A stretch of DNA of 64,000 bases, taken from the NCBI RefSeq assembly GCF_008704715.1, contig NZ_CP023689.1, positions 4,154,001 through 4,218,000 on the forward strand, written 5' to 3'. The notes beneath the pieces were generated by a model. The model was not told where the DNA came from. It saw only the letters and a list, made by a program, of their open reading frames with translations, and did no database searches. Origin of the DNA: Streptomyces chartreusis (GTDB taxonomy: Bacteria; Actinomycetota; Actinomycetes; Streptomycetales; Streptomycetaceae). Positions 47,105 through 56,165 of the stretch are shown piece by piece (the first letter of the stretch is position 1; each line of letters begins with the position of its first letter). Both the position numbers and the translations under genes were made by a program.

Positions 47105-48200
47105 CGAACCCCTCCCCCGTCAGTGCCACGAACGCGTCCTCCAGAGAGGCCCGTTCGACGCCGAAGCCGCGGACGCGGACCCCGGCCCTCACCAGCGCCG
47201 CGTTGACGTCCGCGAGATCACGGTCCGGGGGCTCGGCGGTCACCCGGTCGTCGGTGATGACGACATCGCCGGCGCCCTGCTCCTTGAGCACCCGGGCCGC
47301 GTCCCCGGTGTCGGGGGTGGTCACGACGAGCCGGCCGCGTGTCCCGGCCGCCAGCTCCGCCACCGCGCCCTGGGTGATCAGCCTTCCCTGGGCCATCACG
47401 GCGGCGTGGGTGCAGACCTGCTCGATCTCGTCGAGGAGGTGGGAGGAGAGGAAGACGGTCGTGCCGTCGGAGGCCAGCTCCCTGACCAGCGAACGGATTT
47501 CGCGCATGCCCTGCGGGTCGAGGCCGTTGGTCGGCTCGTCGAGGACGAGGAGCCTGCGCGGCTGGAGCAGCGCGGCCGCGAGCCCGAGCCGCTGCTTCAT
47601 GCCGAGCGAGTACGCCTTGGCCTTCTTGCCGGCGGCGGCCGTCAGGCCCACCCGGTCCAGCGCGGCCGTGACGCGGGCGCGCCGGGTGCGGGGATCGGCG
47701 GTGGGGTCGGCGGCGTCGTAGCGCAGGAGGTTGTCGCGGCCGGAGAGGAAGCCGTACAGGGCGGGTCCCTCGATGAGCGCGCCGACGTGCGGCAGTACGG
47801 CGCGCGCGGCCCGGGGCATGGGCTGCCCGAGCACGCGTGCGGTACCGGAGGTGGGCTCGATCAGGCCCATCAGCATGCGGATGGTGGTGGTCTTGCCCGA
47901 GCCGTTCGGGCCGAGGAAGCCGAAGACGCTGCCCGCCGGGACGGCCAGATCGAGACCGTCCACGGCGAGCTGTCCACCGCGGTAGCGCTTGGTGAGGCCG
48001 TGGGTGGCGATCACGGCATCGCCGTCATCGGGCGCCGTGGAACGACCGCCCTCACCGAGCACCGCGGACCGACCACCGTCACCGGCCGCCGCGGACCGAC
48101 CACCGTCACCGGGCGCCGCGGACCGACCGGCGTGCGCGGCCTCGTCGGCCTGCCGGCTCCGGTCGGCCTCGTCAGCATTCCCGGCGGGCGGTTCCTCCAT
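47091..48200 (-). CDS. ABC transporter ATP-binding protein
   Basis: The 369-residue protein has Walker A GFLGPNGSGKTTTIRML, signature YSLGMKQRLGLAAALL and Walker B LLVLDEPTNGLDPQGM, with the drug/Na-type C-terminal extension (ERASLEDAFVALTGEGFDVA). The first 60 residues are unusual: four nine-residue repeats (GRSAAPGDG, GRSAAAGDG, GRSAVLGEG, GRSTAPDDG) encoded by 27-bp DNA repeats. A start closer to residue 60 is possible. It works with the permease downstream and perhaps with the LolA-like protein encoded next to it. Confidence 0.9.
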   Translation of the reverse strand: MEEPPAGNADEADRSRQADEAAHAGRSAAPGDGGRSAAAGDGGRSAVLGEGGRSTAPDDGDAVIATHGLTKRYRGGQLAVDGLDLAVPAGSVFGFLGPNGSGKTTTIRMLMGLIEPTSGTARVLGQPMPRAARAVLPHVGALIEGPALYGFLSGRDNLLRYDAADPTADPRTRRARVTAALDRVGLTAAAGKKAKAYSLGMKQRLGLAAALLQPRRLLVLDEPTNGLDPQGMREIRSLVRELASDGTTVFLSSHLLDEIEQVCTHAAVMAQGRLITQGAVAELAAGTRGRLVVTTPDTGDAARVLKEQGAGDVVITDDRVTAEPPDRDLADVNAALVRAGVRVRGFGVERASLEDAFVALTGEGFDVAG

Positions 48201-48252
48201 CGGCGCCTCGGGCTCCTCGCTTCGTGGTGCGGGTGGGGCGGTCGGCGGTGGG

Positions 48253-49521
48253 CTACTTGCCCGAGTCCGCCGCCTTCACGAGCGCGTCCTTGGTGACGGC
48301 GCCGACGTAGACCTTGCCGTCGTCCGTGACGAGGGCGTTGATCAGACGCGTCTTGAAGACCGTGCCCGAGCCGAACTTACCGGTGGCCTTGTCGCCCAGG
48401 GAGTCCAGGAAGCCACCCATGTCGCCGCCGACCTCGCTGCCGGACGGGATGCCCTCGCCGCCGGTGTCGAAGACGGCCACGGAGTTCCAGCCCTCGCCGA
48501 TGACCTCGGGGCCGCCCTCGGCGCCGTTGCCCAGCGCGCCTCCGGTCAGCGGGCCGCCGAACTCCTTCTCGAAGTCCTTGCCCAGCCCGTCCTCGGACTT
48601 GGCGCCGCCGTGCTCGCGGGCCGCCTTGTCCAGCTCGCCCTCCTCGGTGACCGTCGCGCCCTTGGGCGGGGTGAAGTCGAAGGTGGAGCCGGCGGGCTTG
48701 GCGAAGCTGACCTGGGTGAAGCCGGCGTCGATCACGGCCGCGCCGCCGCTCGACGGAGTCAGCGTGAACTTCAGCGGCATGCCGGTCTCGGCGTCCACGG
48801 CCACGCTGATCGCGCCGACCGTGCTCCCGGACTGCTTCGGCTTGATGACCAGCCGGTAGGCGTCCCGGCCCGCGACCTGCGCGGTGCCGTCGACGGTGAC
48901 GGACGTGGTGTCGTCGACCGCCTTCAGGGCCTCCTCGGTGAACTCCTTCGGCGTGGCGGGGACCTCTTCGGACTTGCCCTTGTCCGCCTGCGCCTCGTCG
49001 GCGGTGCCGTGGAAGACCTCGTTGGACTTGCTGTCGTAGCCCCAGATGTCCTTGCCGTTGTGGATGAGGCTGTACTCGGAGGCGTTCTCCAGCAGGGAGA
49101 GCTTCTGCTTGTCGTCGCCGTCCACGGCGAGGCGCAGGGTGTGCGTGCCGGACGCCAGCTCGGTCAGCTTGGCCGAGGGGTCGGCGGACGATCCGTCACC
49201 CGAGCCGGAGGCCATGGCGCCGGAGGCGAAGCCGGCACCCAGCCCGCCGAGGTCGGGCAGACCCAGGTCGGTGGTGATCTTGAAGGTGCCGGACAGCTGC
49301 TCCACGTCCGACTTCGCGATCTTCTCGATGAGTTGCTGCGCGGTGATGTCCGGCAGGTCGGGGTCGCCGGAGTCGGCGATCGCCGGGACGAGCCCGATGG
49401 TCGCCGCCGCGATTCCCACGACCGCGACCGGAACGACGTACCGCGCGGCCTTGCGACGCCCCGCGCGCAGGTCGTCGGCCTCCCCTGCGGTCGTGCTGTC
49501 CTCGGATTCGTACGGTGCCAT
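48253..49521 (-). CDS. LolA-like/DUF2092 family anchored protein
   Basis: The 422-residue protein has a single N-terminal membrane segment after a basic stretch (RKAARYVVPVAVVGIAAATI) and an extracellular LolA-type beta-sheet domain: QQLIEKIAKSDVEQLSGTFK, SEYSLIHNGKDIWGYDSKSN, and GMPLKFTLTP. In actinobacteria such proteins are encoded next to ABC transporters, as here (52 bp from the ATPase), and may bind lipids or act as sensors. ATG at 49521. The 305 bp upstream contain no gene that I can support. Confidence 0.8.
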   Translation of the reverse strand: MAPYESEDSTTAGEADDLRAGRRKAARYVVPVAVVGIAAATIGLVPAIADSGDPDLPDITAQQLIEKIAKSDVEQLSGTFKITTDLGLPDLGGLGAGFASGAMASGSGDGSSADPSAKLTELASGTHTLRLAVDGDDKQKLSLLENASEYSLIHNGKDIWGYDSKSNEVFHGTADEAQADKGKSEEVPATPKEFTEEALKAVDDTTSVTVDGTAQVAGRDAYRLVIKPKQSGSTVGAISVAVDAETGMPLKFTLTPSSGGAAVIDAGFTQVSFAKPAGSTFDFTPPKGATVTEEGELDKAAREHGGAKSEDGLGKDFEKEFGGPLTGGALGNGAEGGPEVIGEGWNSVAVFDTGGEGIPSGSEVGGDMGGFLDSLGDKATGKFGSGTVFKTRLINALVTDDGKVYVGAVTKDALVKAADSGK

Positions 49522-49826
49522 GTGTGCCTTACCTCCGTCGTCGGCGGCGGCTGTCCGTCTCGTTCCCTCGCTCGCGAGTCCTGTGACCCCGCACTCGCCC
49601 ACCCCGTAGCCGCCATTCTCACCCGAATCGGTGAGGAGTGGTGTTTCCGTGGTCTCCATCTGACCAAATCGGCCAGGGAGATTCGTCAGCCTCCGGAGCC
49701 AACTCCGTGTACACCTGCGGTATGACACACGGAGGCGGCGCCTCCCCCGACCCGTAGGGGTCGACGGGGAGAACGCCGCCGGGTGGGCGCCGCGCGGACG
49801 GCCGTTCAGGCCGCCGCGGCCGCCGA

Positions 49827-50849
49827 TCAGCCGTTGATGAACACGTAGTCCGCCTGGTACGGCACACCGACGATCGCGCCGGGCGTGCAGGATCCGGTCG
49901 GGGCCACTCCGCCGACGGTGTTCAGCCGCAGGATCTCGGCGGTGTCGGCGAGCAGCCCGTGGTGCTTGCCGGACTGAGTGGCCTTCAGGTCGAGCTCGGG
50001 GATGTTCTTCTCGCCGTTCGGGGTCCTGGAGATGACGGACCCCGTCACCGCGCTGCCGTCCCGTGCGATCCACTGCGGCGTACCGGAGTTGGGCGCCACG
50101 AAGGAGTGCGCGATACGGCCGCCGAGCACGGCGCTGACGTCCCGCTGGGCGAACGCGTACCCGCCGCCGTCGGCCGGCTTGCACTCGTAGATCTGCTTGC
50201 CCTTGACGACGGAGGCCTGGAAGTTGTCGAGCGCGTCGCGGAAGTCGAACCCGGCGACGGTGACCTTGTGGAGCTGCCCCCGCACCGCGCCGCCCGGGAA
50301 CTCGGCCGTGTGGAGGTTGGCGTAGAAGGAACTCGGGTCGTTCTTGAGGGTGTTGAGCAGGGCGGGGTCCTTCACCTCGACGGTGCCGGTGACGCTGTGC
50401 CCCTTGCTCCTGCCGAGCAGGCCGCCGAAGTCGATCTTGATGCCGCCGTTGGTGCCCTTGGCGCCCTGGTGGATGTGGAGGGCGGTCGGCCGGCCGGTGC
50501 CGCGCCAGGTGACGGCGACGGACACCTTGTCGCCCTTGACCTTCACGAACTCCAGAGCGGCGCCGTCCTTGTCCCCGACGGCGGGCCCGCCCTCGACGGG
50601 CACCTCGTTGGCCCCGCGGAGGGAGGCCGCGAGGATCGTGCCCCCGCTGCCGCCGGTGCCGCGGGCGGTCCCGCTCTGGCTCACGATCCCCTGCGTGTCG
50701 CTTCCGGCGTGGCCCGCGTGGTCGGCGCGGTCACCTCCGGCGGCGAAGGCGGGAATCACCGCGGCGGCGACACCACCGGCGGCGGCCACCGCGACGGCGG
50801 TGACGATCAGGCTGTTGCGGCGCTTCGAGAACGTCGTCTTCATGCCCAT
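49827..50849 (-). CDS. Secreted CHRD plus DUF3455 domain protein
   Basis: The 340-residue precursor has a Sec signal peptide (NSLIVTAVAVAAAGGVAAAV, cleavage near AFAAGG). A CHRD domain follows at about 70-175 (LRGANEVPVEGGPAVGDKDG, FYANLHTAEFPGGAVRGQLH) and a DUF3455 domain from about 190 to the end (IYECKPADGGGYAFAQRDVS, GVPYQADYVF). Both occur in secreted bacterial proteins of unknown function. ATG at 50849 (MGMKTTF) has GGGGAG about 11 nt ahead; 50843 is also possible. A Crp-like dyad lies 97 bp upstream. Confidence 0.88.
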   Translation of the reverse strand: MGMKTTFSKRRNSLIVTAVAVAAAGGVAAAVIPAFAAGGDRADHAGHAGSDTQGIVSQSGTARGTGGSGGTILAASLRGANEVPVEGGPAVGDKDGAALEFVKVKGDKVSVAVTWRGTGRPTALHIHQGAKGTNGGIKIDFGGLLGRSKGHSVTGTVEVKDPALLNTLKNDPSSFYANLHTAEFPGGAVRGQLHKVTVAGFDFRDALDNFQASVVKGKQIYECKPADGGGYAFAQRDVSAVLGGRIAHSFVAPNSGTPQWIARDGSAVTGSVISRTPNGEKNIPELDLKATQSGKHHGLLADTAEILRLNTVGGVAPTGSCTPGAIVGVPYQADYVFING

Positions 50850-50927
50850 GATTCTGTTTTCTCCCCGTAATGCAGCTGACGCCCCCTGCGTCAGCTTCTG
50901 GGCATTCATACGGAGCGGATCTTAGTT

Positions 50928-50959
50928 TGGACTCAGTCCAGGCTTGTGACGTGCGTCAC
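50928..50959. promoter_or_regulatory. 13-bp palindrome and Crp-like site
   Basis: TGGACTCAGTCCA (50928-50940) is a palindrome around a central C, and GTGACGTGCGTCAC (50946-50959) is a perfect dyad matching the Crp/FNR-type consensus GTGxxx...xxxCAC used in actinobacteria. Both lie upstream of the CHRD gene and beyond the end of the polyprenyl synthase gene. Confidence 0.55.
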
Positions 50960-51021
50960 GTACCGAGTGGGGGTGGCCGATCCGAGAGGGGATGGCCGAT
51001 CCGACTGGGGGCGGCCGATCC

Positions 51022-52032
51022 TCAGCCCGCCCGGTGCACCACCGCGTCGCACAGCTCCATCAGCGCGGCCTTCGCGTCCATGTCCGGCAGCGGCGCCAGC
51101 GCGGCCCGCGCCTCCTCCGCGTACCTGACGGTGTCCCGTCGCGCCTGCTCCAGCGCCGGGTGCTCGCGGAGCCCGGCAAGCGCCTCCGCCAGCCGCGCGT
51201 CGTCGCTCAGGTCGGACTCCAGCAGCTCGCGCAGCGCGATGTCCTCGGCCAGCCCCAGCCGCGCGGCACGCTCCTGGAGCCGCAGCACCGGCATGGTCGC
51301 GATGCCCTCGCGCAGATCCGTGCCCGGCGTCTTGCCGGACTCGTGCGAGTCGCTCGCGATGTCCAGCACGTCGTCCGCCAGCTGGAAGGCGACGCCCAGC
51401 CGCTCCCCGTACTGGGTCAGCACGTCGACGACCGTCTCGTCGGCGCCCGACATCATCGCCCCGAACCGGCACGAGACCGCCACCAGCGAGCCGGTCTTCC
51501 CGCTGAGCACGTCCAGATAGTGATCCACGGGGTCGCGCCCGTCCTGCGGCCCCGCCGTCTCCAGGATCTGCCCGGTGACCAGCCGCTCGAACGCCTCGGC
51601 CTGCACCCGGACCGCCTCGGGCCCGAGGTCGGCGAGGATGTGCGAGGCCCGCGCGAAGAGGAAGTCGCCGGTCAGCACGGCGACGGAGTTCCCCCAGCGG
51701 GCGTTCGCGCTGTCGACCCCGCGCCGTACGGCCGCCTCGTCCATCACGTCGTCGTGGTACAGCGTGGCCAGATGGGTGAGCTCGACGACGACGGCCGAGG
51801 GGACGACCCCCGGCGCGTACGGGTCCCCGAACTGGGCCGCGAGCATCACCAGCAGCGGCCGGAACCGCTTCCCACCCGCCCGCACCAGATGCTGGGCGGC
51901 CTCGGTGATGAAGGGGACCTCACTCTTGGTGGCTTCGAGCAATCCCTCCTCGACAGCCGCCAATCCGGCCTGGACATCGGCTTCCAGAGCCTGGTCCCGC
52001 ACGCTCAGCCCGAACGGCCCGACGACGGTCAC
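51022..52032 (-). CDS. Polyprenyl diphosphate synthase (heptaprenyl/solanesyl type)
   Basis: The 336-residue trans-isoprenyl synthase has both Asp-rich motifs, LYHDDVMDEAAVRRG and QLADDVLDIASD, and the upstream GGKRFRPLLVMLAAQFG. It makes the side chain of menaquinone, the quinone reduced by the complex I encoded nearby. GTG at 52032 has AGGAG at 7 nt. It is transcribed leftward as a single gene. Confidence 0.93.
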   Translation of the reverse strand: MTVVGPFGLSVRDQALEADVQAGLAAVEEGLLEATKSEVPFITEAAQHLVRAGGKRFRPLLVMLAAQFGDPYAPGVVPSAVVVELTHLATLYHDDVMDEAAVRRGVDSANARWGNSVAVLTGDFLFARASHILADLGPEAVRVQAEAFERLVTGQILETAGPQDGRDPVDHYLDVLSGKTGSLVAVSCRFGAMMSGADETVVDVLTQYGERLGVAFQLADDVLDIASDSHESGKTPGTDLREGIATMPVLRLQERAARLGLAEDIALRELLESDLSDDARLAEALAGLREHPALEQARRDTVRYAEEARAALAPLPDMDAKAALMELCDAVVHRAG

Positions 52033-52131
52033 GAGGGGTCTCCTGTCTGCTGGTGTCCACTGGCTGTTACACGGTTTGTCGATAGGTCGCTGCCATCACT
52101 CAAGTCAGCGTATCCGGTCAGGTTTCGATCA

Positions 52132-52168
52132 CCGATGCCGCCCACCCGTCCACCACGGGCGGTATCGG
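52132..52168. other. 12-bp hairpin in a gene-poor 800-bp stretch
   Basis: CCGATGCCGCCC (52132-52143) pairs with GGGCGGTATCGG (52157-52168) with one G-U type pair across 13 nt. It lies upstream of the polyprenyl synthase start. From 52033 to about 52857 no gene is convincing; the only frame with a ribosome site (ATG 52359, 111 codons, GGAGGA ahead) lacks GC third-position bias and resembles nothing known. Confidence 0.45.
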
Positions 52169-52857
52169 ATCACGGCCGGTATGTTTTTGATCACCTGATA
52201 AGGCCGGATATCGATCGACTTATACGGAAGTAGCGAGCCGTGTCCCGAACCGGCCCCGCCGCCGTCCCGGCCGTCCCGGCCGCCCTCACCCATCTGACCT
52301 CCCCCGTCGACGGCCGGCTCACCGATCACACCCTCCGCCGGCCGGACGGAGGACTGCCATGACAACGACTCGCACCGCGCACGAGGTTCCACCCTCAGGG
52401 TCGACATATGCGCCCGGAAGCGCTGGCCATGGCGCGACGGAACTCCCCTTGCGCGCACGCACGTTGGACGGAACGGAGATCATCGCGAGGCGGTCCGCAC
52501 GCAGGGCGAAGGCGCGCTTTTCCGTCCAGCACGGGAAAAACGGACTCCACGGACAGCCGGATAAAGGCGAGTTGGAGCCATTGCCCGATTTGCCGCTCTT
52601 GCGCCTGCCAGTGAGTTGGGTCACTCACGCCCGTCGACACACCCCTCCGACAGCATCCCTTCCCGCCTTGCCCCGAAAGCAAGTTGAGGATTAACAACCG
52701 CAAAGGATCAAGCGCCTCATTCGCCTCAGACCAAGGTCAAACTGCCCTACAGGTGACGACGGCACTTGTTCCGGGCATGTGCTCTCGCATACGTTCCCGC
52801 TCGTCGGGCGGACGCCTAATCCTGCCGCCGCCCGAGTCATCCACCCACGTAACTCAC

Positions 52858-53016
52858 AAACGCACGGCAGGAGCGGGGGACCCAGGTAAGCCGCCGGACC
52901 GGACGCCTTCATGGCGCGCCGGCCCGGCTAGGGGTGAAGTCGCGCTGCCGCACGGTGGCCCGGCCGGGCATCTCCCGCCCGAACCCGACAGCTCACCTCG
53001 CAGGCGTCGGAGAGGA
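52858..53016 (+). ncRNA. ydaO/yuaA (cyclic di-AMP) riboswitch
   Basis: The leader of the LysM hydrolase gene contains the conserved blocks of the ydaO class in order: AGGAGCGGGGGACCCAGG near 52868, CTAGGGGTGAAGTCGCG near 52928, GGGCATCTCCCGCCCGAACC near 52966 and CAGCTCACCTCGCAGGCGTC near 52989, ending in GGAGAGGA, which is also the ribosome site. In Streptomyces this riboswitch class controls cell-wall hydrolase genes and turns them down when cyclic di-AMP is high. Confidence 0.9.
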
Positions 53017-53024
53017 ACAGCGCC

Positions 53025-53753
53025 ATGCCCCGAGGCAAGCACCGCCGCCCCCGCACCACCCCGCTCACCCGCCGTGCCGTCATCGCCGGAACCAGCACCG
53101 CCGCTCTCGCCCTCCCCCTCCTGGGCGCGACCGCCGCAACCGCCGCCGAGCCCGCGACGGCGAAGGTCGGCTCCGTCGCGTACACCACCAAGAAGGGCGA
53201 CACGCTCTACGGCATCGCCGACCGCTACGACTCCCAGGGCGGCTGGAAGCAGCTCTACAAGGACAACCGCAAGGCCATCGGCGACGACCCCCGGCTGATC
53301 CACCCGGGCACCGACCTGAAGGTCCGGGCGACCAAGAAGGTCAGCACGCCGGGCAAGACGGCCTCCAAGGCCGCCGCGCCCGCCAAGAAGTCCTCCGTCG
53401 CGCAGGCCACCCAGTCCTCCGTGAAGACGTTCCCGGACAACCTCGACGGCTGGATCCGCAACGCCCTGGACATCATGGGACAGAACGGAATCCCGGGTTC
53501 GTACGAGGGCATTCACCGCAACATCATGCGTGAGTCGTCCGGCAACCCGCTGGCCATCAACAACTGGGACTCCAACGCCGTGGCCGGCACCCCGTCCAAG
53601 GGCCTCCTCCAGGTCATCGACCCCACCTTCGCGGCCTACCACGTGCCGGGGACCGTGTACGACCCCTACAACCCCGTCGCGAACATCGTGGCCGCGTGCA
53701 ACTACGCGGCCGACCGCTACGGCTCGATCGACAACGTGAACGGGCCCTACTAG
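53025..53753 (+). CDS. Secreted LysM plus transglycosylase (SLT) cell-wall hydrolase
   Basis: The 242-residue precursor has a twin-arginine-like signal (TPLTRRAVIAGTSTAALALP, cleavage near ATAA), a LysM domain at about 46-100 (VAYTTKKGDTLYGIADRY), a Lys/Ala linker, and a C-terminal SLT-type lysozyme fold with catalytic Glu in IHRNIMRESSGNPLAINNWD and GLLQVIDPTFAAY. It cleaves peptidoglycan during germination or spore development. The ydaO-type riboswitch directly upstream fits the known regulon of Streptomyces hydrolases. Confidence 0.93.
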   Translation: MPRGKHRRPRTTPLTRRAVIAGTSTAALALPLLGATAATAAEPATAKVGSVAYTTKKGDTLYGIADRYDSQGGWKQLYKDNRKAIGDDPRLIHPGTDLKVRATKKVSTPGKTASKAAAPAKKSSVAQATQSSVKTFPDNLDGWIRNALDIMGQNGIPGSYEGIHRNIMRESSGNPLAINNWDSNAVAGTPSKGLLQVIDPTFAAYHVPGTVYDPYNPVANIVAACNYAADRYGSIDNVNGPY

Positions 53754-53790
53754 AAGCAGCGGCCCTACGGGGAGCAGCGAGCCACCCATC

Positions 53791-53824
53791 GACGCGTATC
53801 ACCCCTTACCGGGTGATACGCGTC
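53791..53824. terminator. 14-bp bidirectional terminator overlapping the HAD gene end
   Basis: GACGCGTATCACCC (53791-53804) pairs perfectly with GGGTGATACGCGTC (53811-53824) across 6 nt. The stem covers the stop and last codons of the leftward HAD gene and ends the rightward hydrolase transcript. Confidence 0.8.
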
Positions 53825-54636
53825 AGGGTGTCCGCGAACAGTCCCTCCAGGACGACGGCGATGCCGTCGTCCTCGTTCGAGGCCGTGATCTCGTCGGCGA
53901 CCGCCTTGAGTTCGGGGTGCGCGTTGGCCATCGCGACCCCACGGGCGGCCCAGTCGAACATGGGGATGTCGTTGGGCATGTCCCCGAAGGCGATCGTCTC
54001 GCGCGGGCCGAGGCCGAGATGCTCGGCGGCGAGCGCGAGTCCGGTCGCCTTGGTGATGCCGCATGGCTGGAGTTCGACGGTGCCGGGCCCCGACATGGTG
54101 ACCGTCGCCAGCGAACCGACCACCGCACGCGCCGTCGCCGCCAACTCGTCGTCCGACAGAGTCGGGTGGCGCAGCAGCACCTTGCTGATCGGCTCGCACC
54201 ACAGGTCGTCGCGGCGCCTGACGCGTACGGCGGGCAGCGTGGGGTGCGGCATCAGATACCCCGGCTCGATGAGCGTGAGCCCGTCGACGCCGTCCTGGTC
54301 GACGGCCGCGTACACCTGCCCCACCTCGGCCTCGATCTTGCCGAGCGCGGTCTCCGCCAGCTCCCGGTCCAGCGTCACGGACCACAGCAGACGGTCCGCG
54401 CCGGCGTCGTACAGCTGCGCGCCCTGCCCGCACACCGCGAGCCCCGTACTGCCCAGGATGTCGAGCAGCGGCCGCACTCTGGGCGCCGGCCGCCCCGTGA
54501 CGACGAGGTGTTGAGCACCGGCCGCCACCACCCGCCCGAGCGCGTCGAGGGTACGGTCGGACAGCGTGTCGTCACCGCGGAGCAGCGTCCCGTCCAGGTC
54601 AGTGGCGATGAGTGAATATGCGATGGGTGGGGCCAT
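53806..54636 (-). CDS. HAD superfamily hydrolase, Cof type
   Basis: The 276-residue protein has HAD motif I LIATDLDGTLLRGDDT, motif II LVVTGRPAPR, motif III Lys in ITKATGLALAAEHLG and motif IV IAFGDMPNDIPMFDWA. It is a phosphatase of small sugar or nucleotide phosphates with a C2 cap. ATG at 54636. Its final codons lie within the terminator stem. Confidence 0.9.
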   Translation of the reverse strand: MAPPIAYSLIATDLDGTLLRGDDTLSDRTLDALGRVVAAGAQHLVVTGRPAPRVRPLLDILGSTGLAVCGQGAQLYDAGADRLLWSVTLDRELAETALGKIEAEVGQVYAAVDQDGVDGLTLIEPGYLMPHPTLPAVRVRRRDDLWCEPISKVLLRHPTLSDDELAATARAVVGSLATVTMSGPGTVELQPCGITKATGLALAAEHLGLGPRETIAFGDMPNDIPMFDWAARGVAMANAHPELKAVADEITASNEDDGIAVVLEGLFADTLTRITR

Positions 54637-54878
54637 GATCAGAGAATACGGACAGGAAGCCCCATCGACTCGACCTGAACCGGACGGCTGCTGGGTTCAC
54701 ATGTGTTGACACCTGTTCCGGTTCCATTTGTGCTATTGCGCGCACAACTGCCTTCCTGCCCCTGTGATTTCACTCCGACGTGGCCGTGCGCTACGCCCGG
54801 GGCCCCGCCGGGGGTGACGAGCCGCCGTTCCACCGGTCCCCGCGACGCGGTTTTTTGCACTGCCCAAGGCAGGCGGCT

Positions 54879-54926
54879 CACACGTAACGTGTGGCCCGAC
54901 CGACCACATGGCATACGGAGCGTATG
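54879..54926. promoter_or_regulatory. Two palindromes upstream of fumarylacetoacetase
   Basis: CACACGTAACGTGTG (54879-54893) is a 7+7 palindrome with a central A, and CATACGGAGCGTATG (54912-54926) is a 6+6 palindrome with a 3-bp centre. Both precede the fahA ATG at 54945. They are likely operators for a regulator of tyrosine/homogentisate breakdown. The rest of 54637-54878 holds a TTGACA hexamer at about 54708 but no clear -10. Confidence 0.5.
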
Positions 54927-54944
54927 AGAGTGAGGCAGCACCCC

Positions 54945-56165
54945 ATGCCCCCCTTCGATCTCCCCGAGGGCGACCCCTTCGGCACGCACAACCTTCCGTA
55001 CGGTGTCTTCTCCCTCCCCGGCTCGGACTCCGCACGACGGGTCGGCGTCCGGCTCGGCGATCACGTCCTCGACGCGGGCAGGGCCGCCCAGGCCCTCGGC
55101 TCGCCCTACGCCCCGCTGCTCGCCCAGGACTCCCTGAACCCGCTGCTCGCCGCCGGCCGCACCACCTGGTCGGACGTACGGCGCGCGCTGACGGCATGGG
55201 TGACCGTGCCCGCGCACCAGGAGGTCGTCCGCGACCTCTTCCACCCCCTGTCCTCGGTGACCCTGCACCTCCCCTTCCAGGTCGCCGACTACGTCGACTT
55301 CTACGCCTCCGAGAACCACGCCCGGAACGTCGGCCAGATCTTCCGCCCCGACGCCGAGGACTCCCTCACCCCCAACTGGAAGCACCTGCCGATCGGTTAC
55401 CACGGCCGCTCCGGCACCGTGGTCGTGTCCGGCACGGATGTCGTACGTCCGTCGGGCCAGCGCAAGGCCCCCACCGACCCGGCGCCGGTCTTCGGCCCGT
55501 CGATCCGGCTCGACATCGAGGCCGAGGTCGGCTTCGTGGTCGGCACGCCGTCGCGGATGGGCGAGCCGGTGGCGCTGGGCGACTACCGGGAGCACGTCTT
55601 CGGCCTGTGCCTGCTCAACGACTGGTCGGCACGCGACATCCAGGCCTGGGAGTACGTCCCCCTCGGCCCCTTCCTCGGCAAGTCGTTCACCACGTCGGTG
55701 TCGGCGTGGATCACCCCGCTGGACGCCCTGGACGACGCGCGGGTGGCACCGCCGCAGCGCACCCACCCCCTGCTGCCGTACCTGGACGACTCCGGCTCCG
55801 AGACCGAACCCGGCGGCTACGACCTGCGTATCTCGGTGGCCGTCAACGGCCACGTGATCTCCGAGCCGCCCTTCTCCACCATGTACTGGACCGCCGCCCA
55901 GCAGCTCGCCCATATGACGGTGAACGGCGCCTCGCTGCGCACCGGCGACCTGTACGGCTCCGGCACGGTCAGCGGCCCGACGGAAGGCGAACGCGGCTCA
56001 CTGCTGGAGCTGACCTGGAACGGCCGCGACCCGCTCGAACTCCCCGACGGCAAGCGGACGTTCCTGGAGGACGGCGACGTGGTGACCCTGTCCGCCTGGG
56101 CACCGGGGCCCGGCGGGGTCCGGGTGGGACTGGGCGAGGTCACGGGGCGCATCGCGGCGGGGTGA
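54945..56165 (+). CDS. fahA: Fumarylacetoacetase
   Basis: The 406-residue enzyme splits fumarylacetoacetate into fumarate and acetoacetate at the end of tyrosine catabolism. It has the N-terminal FAH domain (NLPYGVFSLPG) and catalytic C-terminal domain with YVDFYASENHARNVGQIFR, LPIGYHGRSGTVVVSG, DIEAEVGFVVG and LLNDWSARDIQAWEY carrying the metal ligands. ATG at 54945 (MPPFDLPEGDPFG) is the usual start; ATG at 54924 is 7 codons earlier and inside a palindrome. It stands alone. Confidence 0.95.
   Translation: MPPFDLPEGDPFGTHNLPYGVFSLPGSDSARRVGVRLGDHVLDAGRAAQALGSPYAPLLAQDSLNPLLAAGRTTWSDVRRALTAWVTVPAHQEVVRDLFHPLSSVTLHLPFQVADYVDFYASENHARNVGQIFRPDAEDSLTPNWKHLPIGYHGRSGTVVVSGTDVVRPSGQRKAPTDPAPVFGPSIRLDIEAEVGFVVGTPSRMGEPVALGDYREHVFGLCLLNDWSARDIQAWEYVPLGPFLGKSFTTSVSAWITPLDALDDARVAPPQRTHPLLPYLDDSGSETEPGGYDLRISVAVNGHVISEPPFSTMYWTAAQQLAHMTVNGASLRTGDLYGSGTVSGPTEGERGSLLELTWNGRDPLELPDGKRTFLEDGDVVTLSAWAPGPGGVRVGLGEVTGRIAAG

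Noticed and set aside
52359..52694. A 111-codon gene with GGAGGA ahead
   Set aside because: Third codon positions are not GC-biased, the sequence resembles no family, and it lies in what is probably regulatory DNA; left as doubtful.
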